Part shown: positions 42,369 to 51,209 of the stretch, one piece after another
Position numbering within the stretch: position 1 is the first letter of the stretch
Layout of the letters: the number at the start of each line of letters is the position of its first letter
Origin: Natronococcus pandeyae
GTDB taxonomy: Archaea; Halobacteriota; Halobacteria; Halobacteriales; Natrialbaceae
Reading direction: 5' to 3'
Assembly (NCBI RefSeq): GCF_008122205.1
Contig: NZ_PHNJ01000019.1
Coordinates: 1-64,000 of the forward strand
Length of the DNA: 64,000 nt
The notes under the pieces: generated by a model
The model's input: only the letters and a program-made list of their open reading frames with translations
The model's database searches: none
What the model was told of the DNA's origin: nothing
Position numbers and translations under genes: made by a program

Positions 42369-44903
42369 CTAGCTGCGGATCCGTTCGTTCTCCGGATCGA
42401 ACAGCGGCTCGCTTCCGACGACCTCGACGGTCACGGGGTACTGTTCGCCCATGTACTCGACGTGCAGTCCCTGCCCCTCGTCGGCGTACTCCGGCGGGAG
42501 ATACGCCATCAGCAGGTGTTTGCCGACGCTCGGGCCGGTTCCCGCGCTGGTGACGTAGGACTCTCGCCCCTCCTCGTCGACGATCACGTCGCCGTCCTTG
42601 TTCAGCACCGGCTCGTTGCCAAGCATGAACCGGCGTTCGCCGTCAGAGGACGTATGATCGTCCACCGAGAGGGTACAGAGCGTGGCTGCGTTGTCTTCCT
42701 CGAGCGCTTCGGCGTAGGCCTCCTTCCCGACGAAGTCGGCGTCCTTGACGCCGTGGAACGTGAGTCCGGCCTCCGCCGGGGTGTACTCGAGTTCGAGTTC
42801 GTGGCCGTAGAGGCGATACCCCTTCTCCATGCGGCCGGTCGTCCCGTAGACGCCCATGCCGACGGGGCGGATGTCGTGCTCCTCGCCGGCCTCGGCGATG
42901 ATATCCCAGAGGCGCTGGCCCTGGCCCATCGACGTGTAGATCTCCCAGCCCCGTTCGCCGACGTAGGAGAGGCGCATCGCCCAGCAGTCGACCTCGCCGA
43001 TCGTCACCTCCTGGGCGGTGTACGGCGGGAACGCCTCGTGGGACATGTCCTCCTCGGCCACGCTATCGACGACCGCGCGGGCGTCGGAACCCCAGACGCC
43101 GAGCGTACACAGCGACTCGGAGCGGTCGATCAGCGTCACGTCCTCGTCGGCACCGATGTGGCCCGAGAACCAGGCGCGGTCGCCGCCGGCCGCCGCCCCG
43201 CCGGTGATGACGCGGTACTGTTCGTCCCCGAGCCGGGCGATCGTCAGGTCCGAGACGAACCCGCCGTTCTCGGCGAGAACCGGCGTGTAGACCGTCTTGC
43301 CGACGTCGACGTCGGTCCGGCCGACGACCATCCGCTCCATGTAGTCGACGACGTCCGAGCCGACGAAGTCGAACTTGCCGAAGCCCATGTCCCCGACCAT
43401 GGCCACGTTGTCCCGCATGTGCAGATGTTCGGCCAGGATGATCGGCGACCACCACCGCGAGTCCCACTCGTTGGGTCGTTTCAGCCCCTCGAGTTCGTCG
43501 GCGTAGCGCTCGAGGAGATCCTCGTTGGACTCGAACCACTGCGGCCGTTCCCAGCCGGCGGCCTCGAAGAACCGCGCGTCGAGCGCGTCCTGCCGGTCGT
43601 AGAACGGACTGGTCCGCAGCGGCCGGGAGCTCTGCCACTGCTCGGCCGGGTGGACGATGCCGTAGATCTTCTGGAATCCCTCGTGGGCGCGGTTCTTGAC
43701 GAACTCTCGGGAGGTGCCGTACTCGTAGAACCGGTTGATATCCGAGCCGTGCAGGTCGATGTCCGACCAGCCACGGGTCATCCACTGGGCGACGGCTTCA
43801 CCGATCGCCGGCGCCTCCTTGATCCAGACCGCGGCACACGACCACAGCCCCTCGACGTCCTGGAGCGGGCCCAGCAGCGGCATTCCGTCCGGCGTGACCG
43901 ACAGCAACCCGTCGATCTCGTGGCGGATGCCGGCCTCGGGATCGTCGAGCAGTTCCGGAACGATCTCGAGGGCGTCGGCCATCGACTGCTCGAACGCGTC
44001 GTCGGTCAGCGGCGGCTGTGTCGGCGACAGCGGCGCCTCGTCGATCGAGGGGATGTCCTCGACGTCCCAGAGGATCGGCCGGTGCTGGTAGGAGCCGACC
44101 TCGAGGTCGTTACCGTGCTGGCGCTCGTACATCTGAGTATCCATGTCCCGCACGACGGGGAAGGAAATCTCGCCCTCGTAGTCCTCGAAGAACGAGATCG
44201 GGCCGACGCTGACCATCTGGTGGACGGCGGGGGTCAGCGGAATCTCGACGCCGGCCATCTCTGCGATCTTCGGACTCCACAGCCCCGCGGCGATCACGAC
44301 TTCGCCGGCCTCGACCGTCCCGCGGTCGGTTTCGACGGCCTGGATCGCGCCGTTCTCGACGTGCAGGTCGAGCACCTCGGTGTTCGGCGAGAGCGTCAGA
44401 CCGCCGTCCATCGCGTCGTCCGCCCGCGCCCGCATGACCTCGCCGGCCCGCAGCGGATCGCAGGTGCCGGCACCCTCGCTGTAGAAGCCGCCCTTGATGA
44501 TGTCCGTGTTGACGTAGGGCACCATCTCCTCGATTTCCTCGACGGTGAGCAGTCGCCCGGCTTCACCCCACGATTTGGCCGACTGGACGCGTCGCTCGAG
44601 TTCGTCCATCCGCTCGTCGGTCCGGGCCACCTCGATCCCGCCGCTGTTCGTGAACGTGTCCATGTCGTCGTACTGTTCGATGCTCCGGCGAGTGAGGTGG
44701 GTCATCTCCTTCGAGTGTTCGACCGGCATCAGGAAGTTCGACGCGTGACCGGTCGAGCCACCCGGATCGGGGAGCGGCCCCTTGTCCGTCAACAGGATAT
44801 CGTCCCGACCCTGCTTCGCGAGGTGATACGCGAGGCTGTTCCCGACGATCCCTGCCCCGATTATGACCGTCTCCGCACGCGACGGCAACTCCCCGTCGCT
44901 CAT
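42369..44903 (-). CDS. Dimethylglycine/sarcosine dehydrogenase-like flavoprotein with GcvT domain
   Basis: This 844-residue protein has an N-terminal FAD (DAO-type) domain with GAGIVG (16-21) and GSTGHASNF. His55 aligns with the His that binds FAD covalently in DMGDH and SarDH. A linking FAO domain follows (residues about 380-440). The C-terminal half is GcvT-like (aminomethyltransferase fold), with HLHMRDNVAMVGDMGFGKFD and YVGERGWEIYTSMG. The first half would oxidise an N-methyl group to an iminium, and the second pass it to THF as methylene-THF. A dedicated EtfB-EtfA pair follows. The exact methylamine is not proved. Confidence 0.85.
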   Translation of the reverse strand: MSDGELPSRAETVIIGAGIVGNSLAYHLAKQGRDDILLTDKGPLPDPGGSTGHASNFLMPVEHSKEMTHLTRRSIEQYDDMDTFTNSGGIEVARTDERMDELERRVQSAKSWGEAGRLLTVEEIEEMVPYVNTDIIKGGFYSEGAGTCDPLRAGEVMRARADDAMDGGLTLSPNTEVLDLHVENGAIQAVETDRGTVEAGEVVIAAGLWSPKIAEMAGVEIPLTPAVHQMVSVGPISFFEDYEGEISFPVVRDMDTQMYERQHGNDLEVGSYQHRPILWDVEDIPSIDEAPLSPTQPPLTDDAFEQSMADALEIVPELLDDPEAGIRHEIDGLLSVTPDGMPLLGPLQDVEGLWSCAAVWIKEAPAIGEAVAQWMTRGWSDIDLHGSDINRFYEYGTSREFVKNRAHEGFQKIYGIVHPAEQWQSSRPLRTSPFYDRQDALDARFFEAAGWERPQWFESNEDLLERYADELEGLKRPNEWDSRWWSPIILAEHLHMRDNVAMVGDMGFGKFDFVGSDVVDYMERMVVGRTDVDVGKTVYTPVLAENGGFVSDLTIARLGDEQYRVITGGAAAGGDRAWFSGHIGADEDVTLIDRSESLCTLGVWGSDARAVVDSVAEEDMSHEAFPPYTAQEVTIGEVDCWAMRLSYVGERGWEIYTSMGQGQRLWDIIAEAGEEHDIRPVGMGVYGTTGRMEKGYRLYGHELELEYTPAEAGLTFHGVKDADFVGKEAYAEALEEDNAATLCTLSVDDHTSSDGERRFMLGNEPVLNKDGDVIVDEEGRESYVTSAGTGPSVGKHLLMAYLPPEYADEGQGLHVEYMGEQYPVTVEVVGSEPLFDPENERIRS

Positions 44904-45292
44904 CGGCGATCAGTCCCTCCGTCGCGTGACCGTCCGTTCCTCGAGTCGATCCCTACTCTCGAGTCAGTGCCGTACAGTGTCATCGTCGGTCGTTTGGTAC
45001 TACCTCACAGGATATTAAGCGTCCGCACATCTGACACAGATATTATACGACGAGCGATTCGAACACCGGTCGGTGGTGGCAGGCGGTTCGCGAACCGGCC
45101 CGTAGCAGCCTCAAATTTCAGCCGAACGGCGTCCGACGCGGCTCACGAGACGTCCACAACGTGTCTCTAATTATAGAGGTTGTGCCACTCGAACGGTAGT
45201 TCTGGGCTCGAGTCGGGACGAACGGCACGGCCGACTCCAGTCGAAGCCACAGCGCTGAACGATCGAAGTCCCGCGTCGATCCGCAGTGACAG
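44904..45292. other. 389-bp region between the DMGDH-like gene and folCP
   Basis: No gene is supported. The lower-GC part near 45000-45045 holds a TATA-like element on the minus strand (AATATCC, about 45010-45016) that could start the dehydrogenase-ETF transcript with a leader of about 80 nt. The remainder is short arginine-rich chance frames and the 3' flank of folCP. Confidence 0.5.
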
Positions 45293-47758
45293 CTACCGGT
45301 CGGCGACGGTCCGCTCGGCGGTGGCAATCGCGGCGGCGTTCGGGGCGACGTCGTGGACGCGAACGAGATCGACGCCGCGCTCGGCCGCCAGCGCCGTCGC
45401 GGCAGCGGTCGGCACGAGTCGATCCTCGTCGCGGCGCGCCACGTGATCGAACATCGACTTGTGGGAGTGGCCGATCATCAGCGGCGTCCCCAGCGCACGG
45501 AACTCCGCGATCCGATCGAGCAACTCGAAACTCTCGGCAGCGGTCGTTCCGAAGCCGAGTCCGGGGTCGAGCACGAGTCGCGAGCGATCGATCCCCGCGC
45601 GCTCGGCGAGGAGAACCCGCTCCGTGAGTCGCTCGAGCACGTCGTCGACGACGTCGTCGTAGGTGTGCTGGCGACCGGGGTCGACCGGGGCGGAGAGACT
45701 GTGCATGAGCACGGCCGGCACCTCCCGTTCGGCGACGATGCGTCGCATCTCCGCGTCCGCGAGCCCGGTGACGTCGTTGACCATGTCTGCGCCCGCGTCG
45801 AGCGCGGCCTCTGCGACCGACGGTTTGCGCGTGTCGATCGAGACCGTCGCCTCGAGTCCGTCGAGGCGCTCGAGAACCGGGAGGACGCGCTCGCGTTCCG
45901 TCTCGGCGGGAATCGGCTCGGCTCCCGGTCGGGTCGATTCGCCGCCGACGTCGACGACGTCCGCCCCCGCCGCGACCATCTCCTCGGCGCGAGCGACGGC
46001 GTCCCCGACAGCGTCGTACTCGCCGCCGTCGTGGAAGCTGTCCGGCGTCACGTTCAGGATACCCATCACCGCCGTCCCCTCGTTCCACGGGTAGTCGCCG
46101 GTCGAGCCGTCGGCCCCGATGCCGAGCGCGTCGGTCAGCTGTTCGGCCAGCCGACGGCCGCCGACCGCCCGCCCGCGAAGGGTGGCGACGAGATCCTTGA
46201 ACTGCGCGAGCGTGCCACCGAGCACGACTTCGACGTGCTGGTCCGTCGCACCGATACCGGCGACCGCACAGGTGCCGCCGAGCGACTCCATCAGCGTGCG
46301 CAGTTCGGACGCCTCCGCCTGGCGGACGTGAAATCGAAGCGTTCGGTGGGGGTACCGATCCGCGCGATCCCGGCGTTCCGAGGCAGGGACGTCCGCACGC
46401 CGCATGACCGCTCGAGCGCGTTCCGTGGTGGGCGTCCGGACCGATCGCAGCGTCCGCGTCCACCAGTTGCGGGCTTCCCCGACGACGGAGAGCGATCCGG
46501 TCACGAGCACGCAGTCCGACGGCTCGGCCGTCCGGAGTGCCCGATCGAGTGCGACGAGGACCGACCCGAACCGATCGGTCTCGGCGTCCGTCTCGCGGTC
46601 GAACGTCTCGGCGAGCACGTCCGTTCCGAGGGCGCGGTCGACGTCCGCCGCGGCGAGGTAGACCCGGTCGGGATCCGGGAGCATCCGACACATCTCCGGG
46701 TGGTCCTTGTCGCGTAACGCACCGAACACGAGGTGGAGGTCGTCGTACTCGAACCGCTCGAGAAGCGTCGCGACCGTCGCACACGCGTCGGGGTTGTGAG
46801 CCCCGTCGAGAATCGCGAGTGGCTCGTCGTCCATCACTTCGAACCGCCCTGGCCACCGGACGTTGCGGATTCCCGCCGCGATGTCTCGTTCGGACGTGCC
46901 GGCGATCTGTCTGGCGAGCGTGGCGGCGATTCCCGCGTTGACTGCCTGGTGGCGACCGAGTAGCGGCGTTCGGCTCCGGACCTCCCAGTCGGGACCGACC
47001 AGCGAGATCGACGACGTCGTCGGCGAGACCATCCCGGTCTCTTCCGCCACCACGTCGATCGTTTCGGCCGATCGATCGCTCGAGTCTCCATCGCGGTCGG
47101 ATTCCGCCTCGAGGCCGACCCGCACGACGTCGGTTTCCTCTCGGATCGCGTCCAGCGCCGCGCCCGTCGCACCGGTCACCAGCGGCGCGTCCGCCGGCGC
47201 GACCTGGGCCTTGTCGCGGGCGATCTCTTCGACCGTGTCGCCGAGGATGTCGGTGTGCTCGAGGCTGACGGTGGTGACCGCGGCCGCCGCGGGATCGACC
47301 ACGCTCGTCGCGTCGTAGCGGCCGCCGATGCCGACCTCGAGGACGGCGACGTCGACGTCCTCACGATCGAAGTGCCAGAGGGCCATGGCGGTGAACACTT
47401 CGAAGAACGTCGGCGCCGCCCCCTCGACGGCCCGGTCGACGACGAAGGGCCAGACGGTCTCGACGAACCGCACCACCTCGTGTTTCGGGATCTTCCGGCC
47501 CCCGACCGTGATGCGCTCGCGCCGGTCGTTCAGGTCGGGAGAGGTGTAACAGCCGACCGTGTGCCCTTCTTCCCGGAAGATCCGGTCGAGAACTCGAGCC
47601 GTACTCCCCTTGCCGTTCGATCCGGCGATCTGGACGGCGACCAGATCCTCGTGTGGATTCCCCAGGTGTGAAAGCATCGCAGCGGTCGTTTCCGTCCCCA
47701 TTTCCGGCCGGAGCCGTCGCAGTCGTTCCACCCTGGAGACGGCTTCGTGGTACTCCAT
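45293..47758 (-). CDS. folCP: Bifunctional dihydrofolate synthase and dihydropteroate synthase (FolC-FolP)
   Basis: An 821-residue fusion. FolC comes first, with the P-loop AGSNGKGST (45-53), EVGIGGRYDATSVV, SLEHTDILGDT, DGAHNPDACATVATLLERF and a C-terminal VLVTGSLSVVGEAR. The DHPS part begins with GILNVTPDSFHDGG near residue 555, then DVGGESTRPGAE, SIDTRKPSVAEAAL, MVNDVTGLAD, DPGLGFGTTAAES and IGHSHKSM. Such fusions occur in haloarchaea and make tetrahydrofolate from the pterin and p-aminobenzoate. ATG 47758 is chosen from family similarity and a TATA-like box at 47783-47789. It supplies the THF that its neighbours use. Confidence 0.92.
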   Translation of the reverse strand: MEYHEAVSRVERLRRLRPEMGTETTAAMLSHLGNPHEDLVAVQIAGSNGKGSTARVLDRIFREEGHTVGCYTSPDLNDRRERITVGGRKIPKHEVVRFVETVWPFVVDRAVEGAAPTFFEVFTAMALWHFDREDVDVAVLEVGIGGRYDATSVVDPAAAAVTTVSLEHTDILGDTVEEIARDKAQVAPADAPLVTGATGAALDAIREETDVVRVGLEAESDRDGDSSDRSAETIDVVAEETGMVSPTTSSISLVGPDWEVRSRTPLLGRHQAVNAGIAATLARQIAGTSERDIAAGIRNVRWPGRFEVMDDEPLAILDGAHNPDACATVATLLERFEYDDLHLVFGALRDKDHPEMCRMLPDPDRVYLAAADVDRALGTDVLAETFDRETDAETDRFGSVLVALDRALRTAEPSDCVLVTGSLSVVGEARNWWTRTLRSVRTPTTERARAVMRRADVPASERRDRADRYPHRTLRFHVRQAEASELRTLMESLGGTCAVAGIGATDQHVEVVLGGTLAQFKDLVATLRGRAVGGRRLAEQLTDALGIGADGSTGDYPWNEGTAVMGILNVTPDSFHDGGEYDAVGDAVARAEEMVAAGADVVDVGGESTRPGAEPIPAETERERVLPVLERLDGLEATVSIDTRKPSVAEAALDAGADMVNDVTGLADAEMRRIVAEREVPAVLMHSLSAPVDPGRQHTYDDVVDDVLERLTERVLLAERAGIDRSRLVLDPGLGFGTTAAESFELLDRIAEFRALGTPLMIGHSHKSMFDHVARRDEDRLVPTAAATALAAERGVDLVRVHDVAPNAAAIATAERTVADR

Positions 47759-48098
47759 GGCATAGTGGATCACACGCCAGCCAATAAAGTTCCTACTGGC
47801 CGGTTTCGATCCACAACCGGTGCGATCTCTTACACGTTCTGCCGTGAGACTGTGTCCGCTCTGTCGACGGTGTCCGAACGTGGACGGACACCGATTCGAG
47901 GACGCCACTCACGCCGGTCGGCGTCGCAGGCCGTCGCCGGTATCACCGCGAGACCGCCGCTTTCGGCACTCGGGGAGGGCGGTGGCTACCGGGCACCGTA
48001 CGACGACTATCGCCGCGATTCGACGCGGTACCCACGTCGTATCCGGAACGCTATAAGTGTGTTAACACTTAACACCAGGCACGAAAACGTATCTGTAT
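47759..48098. other. 340-bp divergent control region between folCP and fhs
   Basis: No gene is supported. It carries the folCP TATA-like box (47783-47789, minus strand), a TATA-like CTATAAG at 48051-48057 for fhs, and the palindrome described at 48059-48075. Confidence 0.55.
48059..48075. promoter_or_regulatory. Palindrome GTGTTAACAC with tandem TTAACAC, upstream of fhs
   Basis: A perfect 10-bp palindrome (48059-48068) overlaps two tandem copies of TTAACAC (48062-48068 and 48069-48075). It lies between a TATA-like CTATAAG and the fhs ATG at 48099, around the expected transcription start, and is a plausible repressor site for one-carbon control. A looser relative, GTGTAACGTTATC, lies upstream of folD near 56839. 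Confidence 0.4.
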
Positions 48099-49817
48099 AT
48101 GACAGCCGCTGAGAAAACCGACCAGTCGATACCGACCGACTACGAGATCGCACAGTCCGCGGAGACGAGCCACATCGCCGACGTCGTCGAACCGTTCGGG
48201 CTTCTGCGGGACGACCTGCAACTGTTCGGCGAACACAAGGCGAAGGTGAAACTCGAGGCAATCGAGCGGATCCGCGAGGAACGAACGGCTGACGGCAAAC
48301 TCGTTCTAGTTACCGGGATGACACCAACGCCGCTGGGCGAGGGCAAGACAGTGACGACGGTCGGGCTCGGGCAGGCGTTCAATCAGATCGACAAGAACGC
48401 GCTCGTCGCCATCCGCGAGCCGTCGCTCGGTCCCGTCTTCGGGGTCAAAGGTGGCGCTGCAGGCGGCGGCTACTCCCAGGTACTCCCGATGGAGGACATC
48501 AACCTCCACTTCACCGGCGACCTCCACGCGCTCACGTCGGCGCACAACCTCATCGCGACGATGCTGGACAACCACATCAAACACGGGAACGAACTCGACA
48601 TCGCGGTCAACTGGGTCAACTGGCCGCGCGCGATCGACATGAACGATCGCGTGCTCCGCGAGACCGTAATCGGTCTCGGCGGTGACGTCACCGGCGTCCC
48701 TCGCCAGGATGGGTTCATTCTGACGGCTGCGTCAGAACTGATGGCCGTCCTCTGTCTCGCCGACGGGATCGACGACCTCAAAGAACGGATCGCCCGCATC
48801 ATCGTCGCCTACGACGATGACGGTGACCCGATCACCGCCGACGACATCGGCGCGACGGGTCCCGCTGCGATCCTGCTGAAAGACGCGTTGAAACCGAACG
48901 TCGTCCAGACCATCGAGGGAACGCCCGCGTTCGTCCACGGCGGCCCGTTCGCGAACATCGCCCACGGGACCAACTCGCTGATCGCGGACGAGGTCGCCGC
49001 CCACCTCTCCGACTATCTCATCACCGAGGCCGGCTTCGGCTCCGATCTGGGCGCCGAGAAGTTCATGAACATCGTCTGCCGGTTCGGCGAGATGGAGCCC
49101 GACGCGGTGACGCTCGTCGCGTCAGTGCGGGCGCTAAAGTACCACGGCCAGGAGATGTGGCCGCCCGACCTCGACGAACTCGAGGCCGAAGACGTCGACG
49201 CCGTCGAAAAGGGATTCGAGAACCTCGACGCACACGTCAGCAACCTCCAGCAGTTCGGCGTCCCGGTCGTCGTCGCCCTCAACCGCTTCCCGGACGATTC
49301 CGACGCGGAGGTCGACGCGGTCATCGACCACTGCGAGAACGAACTCGAGGTCAGGGTGGCCGAGTCCACCGTCTTCAGTGACGGTGGCGAGGGCGGCATC
49401 GATCTCGCCGAGAATCTGGTCGACGCCGCGGAGTCCGAATCGACGTTCGAACCGCTCTACGACGTCGACGCGTCGATCAAGTCGAAGATCGAAACCGTCG
49501 CCACCGAAATCTACGGTGCCGACGGCGTCGAGTACCACAGCGACGCCGAAGACGACATCGAACGACTCACGAACCTCGGTTTCGACGAGGTCCCGATCTG
49601 TATGTCGAAGACGTTCCACTCGCTCAGCGACGACGCGAGCCAGAAGGGGGCACCCGAGGGGTGGACGCTCGAGGTAAACGAGATCTACCCCTCTGCGGGT
49701 GCCGGCTTCCTCGTGGTTCTCACCGCCGACGTCCTCACGCTACCCGGTCTTCCCGCCGAGCCTGCTGCCGCCGAGATGGATCTTCACTCCGATGGGAGCG
49801 TCTCCGGGCTCTTCTAA
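48099..49817 (+). CDS. fhs: Formate-tetrahydrofolate ligase
   Basis: This 572-residue protein has the P-loop TPTPLGEGKT (75-84), EPSLGPVFGVKGGAAGGGYS, INLHFTGDLHAL, FVHGGPFANIAHGTNS, TEAGFGSDLGAEKF and a C-terminal GAGFLVVLTADVLTLPGLP. It interconverts formate plus THF plus ATP with 10-formyl-THF. In the methyl-oxidation direction it releases formate and makes ATP. It is divergent from folCP. With FolD and the MTHFR-like protein it completes a route from methyl-THF to formate. Confidence 0.95.
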   Translation: MTAAEKTDQSIPTDYEIAQSAETSHIADVVEPFGLLRDDLQLFGEHKAKVKLEAIERIREERTADGKLVLVTGMTPTPLGEGKTVTTVGLGQAFNQIDKNALVAIREPSLGPVFGVKGGAAGGGYSQVLPMEDINLHFTGDLHALTSAHNLIATMLDNHIKHGNELDIAVNWVNWPRAIDMNDRVLRETVIGLGGDVTGVPRQDGFILTAASELMAVLCLADGIDDLKERIARIIVAYDDDGDPITADDIGATGPAAILLKDALKPNVVQTIEGTPAFVHGGPFANIAHGTNSLIADEVAAHLSDYLITEAGFGSDLGAEKFMNIVCRFGEMEPDAVTLVASVRALKYHGQEMWPPDLDELEAEDVDAVEKGFENLDAHVSNLQQFGVPVVVALNRFPDDSDAEVDAVIDHCENELEVRVAESTVFSDGGEGGIDLAENLVDAAESESTFEPLYDVDASIKSKIETVATEIYGADGVEYHSDAEDDIERLTNLGFDEVPICMSKTFHSLSDDASQKGAPEGWTLEVNEIYPSAGAGFLVVLTADVLTLPGLPAEPAAAEMDLHSDGSVSGLF

Positions 49818-49837
49818 CCGCCCTCCGCCTCGATCAC

Positions 49838-50143
49838 TCACAGCGCCCGATAGAGCGTCTGCAGGTCCCAGCCACACCAGTCGGCGACGGTTCGACAGGT
49901 TTCCAGGTACCGATCGTACGCCGCCGGTCCCGGCGCCGTCGGATACGACTGCGAGAGTTCCCCGTACGTCCGGAGCGCGCTCCACTCGCGGTCGCTCATC
50001 ACCGAGTACCGTTCGGGCTCGAGAAACTGCAGGAACGCGGTCGCCACGGGGACGTCGACGCCGCGCAGTTCCGTCAGGCGCTCGAGTTTCCTCGTCTCGT
50101 ACCCGGCCGCCATCGCGTCGACCGTTTCCGCGGAGAGATCCAT
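49838..50143 (-). CDS. Haloarchaeal hypothetical protein, probably 5'-truncated
   Basis: From ATG 50143 a 101-residue product reads RGVDVPVATAFLQFLEPERY, WSALRTYGELSQSYP and YDRYLETCRTVADWCGWDLQTLYRAL to TGA at 49838. This looks like the C-terminal helical half of a protein of about 200 residues known from other haloarchaea, including the helix-hairpin-like LPGVDV...FLxFLxPERY pattern. The upstream half is replaced by a fragment of an oppositely oriented gene. It could still be translated as it stands. Confidence 0.5.
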   Translation of the reverse strand: MDLSAETVDAMAAGYETRKLERLTELRGVDVPVATAFLQFLEPERYSVMSDREWSALRTYGELSQSYPTAPGPAAYDRYLETCRTVADWCGWDLQTLYRAL

Positions 50144-50150
50144 CCTGTTC

Positions 50151-50258
50151 GCGTCTTCGGGGGACGGGAGCGTGAACGTTTCCGAGTACGAGCCTGCAGC
50201 CGCGGAGATCGAGGTCGGCATCGAGGCGACCGACGCGAAACCGGCAGCCGACGACTGA
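50151..50258 (+). pseudogene. Short C-terminal coding remnant
   Basis: The frame ASSGDGSVNVSEYEPAAAEI, then EVGIEATDAKPAADD and TGA, is acidic and haloarchaeal in composition. It has no start codon with context and no upstream gene. It abuts the 5' side of the fragment on the other strand, as if one deletion removed the divergent 5' ends of both genes. The family is unknown. Confidence 0.4.
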
Positions 50259-50347
50259 CGGCGGGTGGCGAACCCTGCTTTTGGGATCGAATTCGCGCGG
50301 ATCGTGATAACATATAACTCAGTGGGCGGCCTCGAGTCGAACGAAGA

Positions 50348-50500
50348 ATGTCGAACTGGATCCCGACGGTCGCGCTGATCGCCGCGTTCGTCCTGGCGGT
50401 CACCGCGTTCGTGGCCTTCAGTCGCGGACGGTACATGCTCGCCGGAACGAGTTTTCTCGCTCTCAGCGTCGCCCTCTACGTTAGAGAGACCCAAAAGTAG
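50348..50500 (+). CDS. Small two-helix membrane protein (50 residues)
   Basis: MSNWIPTVALIAAFVLAVTA opens a 50-residue protein with one hydrophobic helix at about 5-24, a loop FSRGRYM and a second helix to about residue 45, ending RETQK. A TATA-like CATATAAC lies about 32-38 bp upstream. Composition and spacing look real, and similar short proteins recur in haloarchaea, but the function is unknown. Confidence 0.6.
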   Translation: MSNWIPTVALIAAFVLAVTAFVAFSRGRYMLAGTSFLALSVALYVRETQK

Positions 50501-50702
50501 GACCGGCACGGCCGGGTCGGCCGACCGTGCGAACGGTTCGATTACCGGTCGTTCGTTCCCGGCCCTGGTGAATTCGACGTGGAAGTCGCCGCTCGTCCGC
50601 CCTCGAATCGGCCGGACTCGGTGACCCTTCCGGAATCGAAGCCATGAATGTGACAATAAATTATTTGGATCTGCTATGCGAACCTCTCGTTGGAGAAGCG
50701 AG

Positions 50703-51140
50703 ATGTACGAGAACATTCTTATCCCCACAGACGGGAGCGAGCGAGCGCAGGACGCCGTCGATCACGGCATCGGACTCGCCGCGGCGTTCGATGCAACCGT
50801 TCACGCACTTTACGTGATCGAGACAAAGGCCCACTACGTCTTTACCGCCGCCGGCCACGATCCAGAAGAGATGGACGAGTATCGGACGTACGGCAGGGGA
50901 CTCGTCGAAGAGGTGGTCGACGCGGCCGTCGAGGAAGGGCTCGACGGAGAGGGGGCCGTCAGATCCGGCAGCGTCGCCCAGGAGATCGTCGAGTACGCCG
51001 ACGAGAAAAACATCGACTGCATCGTCATGGGCGTCCAGGGACGGAGCGGCATCGACGACTACCTCGTCGGCAGCACGACGGAGAAGGTCGTTCGCACGGC
51101 GAACGTACCGGTGACGACGGTACAACACCGCGACGTGTGA
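50703..51140 (+). CDS. UspA-type universal stress protein
   Basis: A 145-residue canonical Usp domain, MYENILIPTDGSERAQDAVD. The ATP-binding signature is GVQGRSGIDDYLVGSTTEKV (G-x2-G-x9-G-S/T), so it is expected to bind ATP, unlike the paralogue at 33100-33525. A TATA-like AAATTATTT occurs near 50655-50663. It stands between a small membrane protein and a convergent BCCT transporter. UspA genes near transporters are common in haloarchaea and may regulate uptake. Confidence 0.92.
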   Translation: MYENILIPTDGSERAQDAVDHGIGLAAAFDATVHALYVIETKAHYVFTAAGHDPEEMDEYRTYGRGLVEEVVDAAVEEGLDGEGAVRSGSVAQEIVEYADEKNIDCIVMGVQGRSGIDDYLVGSTTEKVVRTANVPVTTVQHRDV

Positions 51141-51209
51141 GCAGCGGGGTCGCTCGAGCGGCGATCAGTCGAGCGATTCAGTCCGACTGAATAGAAGGGG
51201 GTGGTCGGC

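Noticed and set aside
42252-45170. A very long open frame on the plus strand antisense to the DMGDH-like gene
   Set aside because: It follows from the high GC and third-position bias of the real gene on the other strand. Its translation is rich in Arg, Val and Asp, without motifs.
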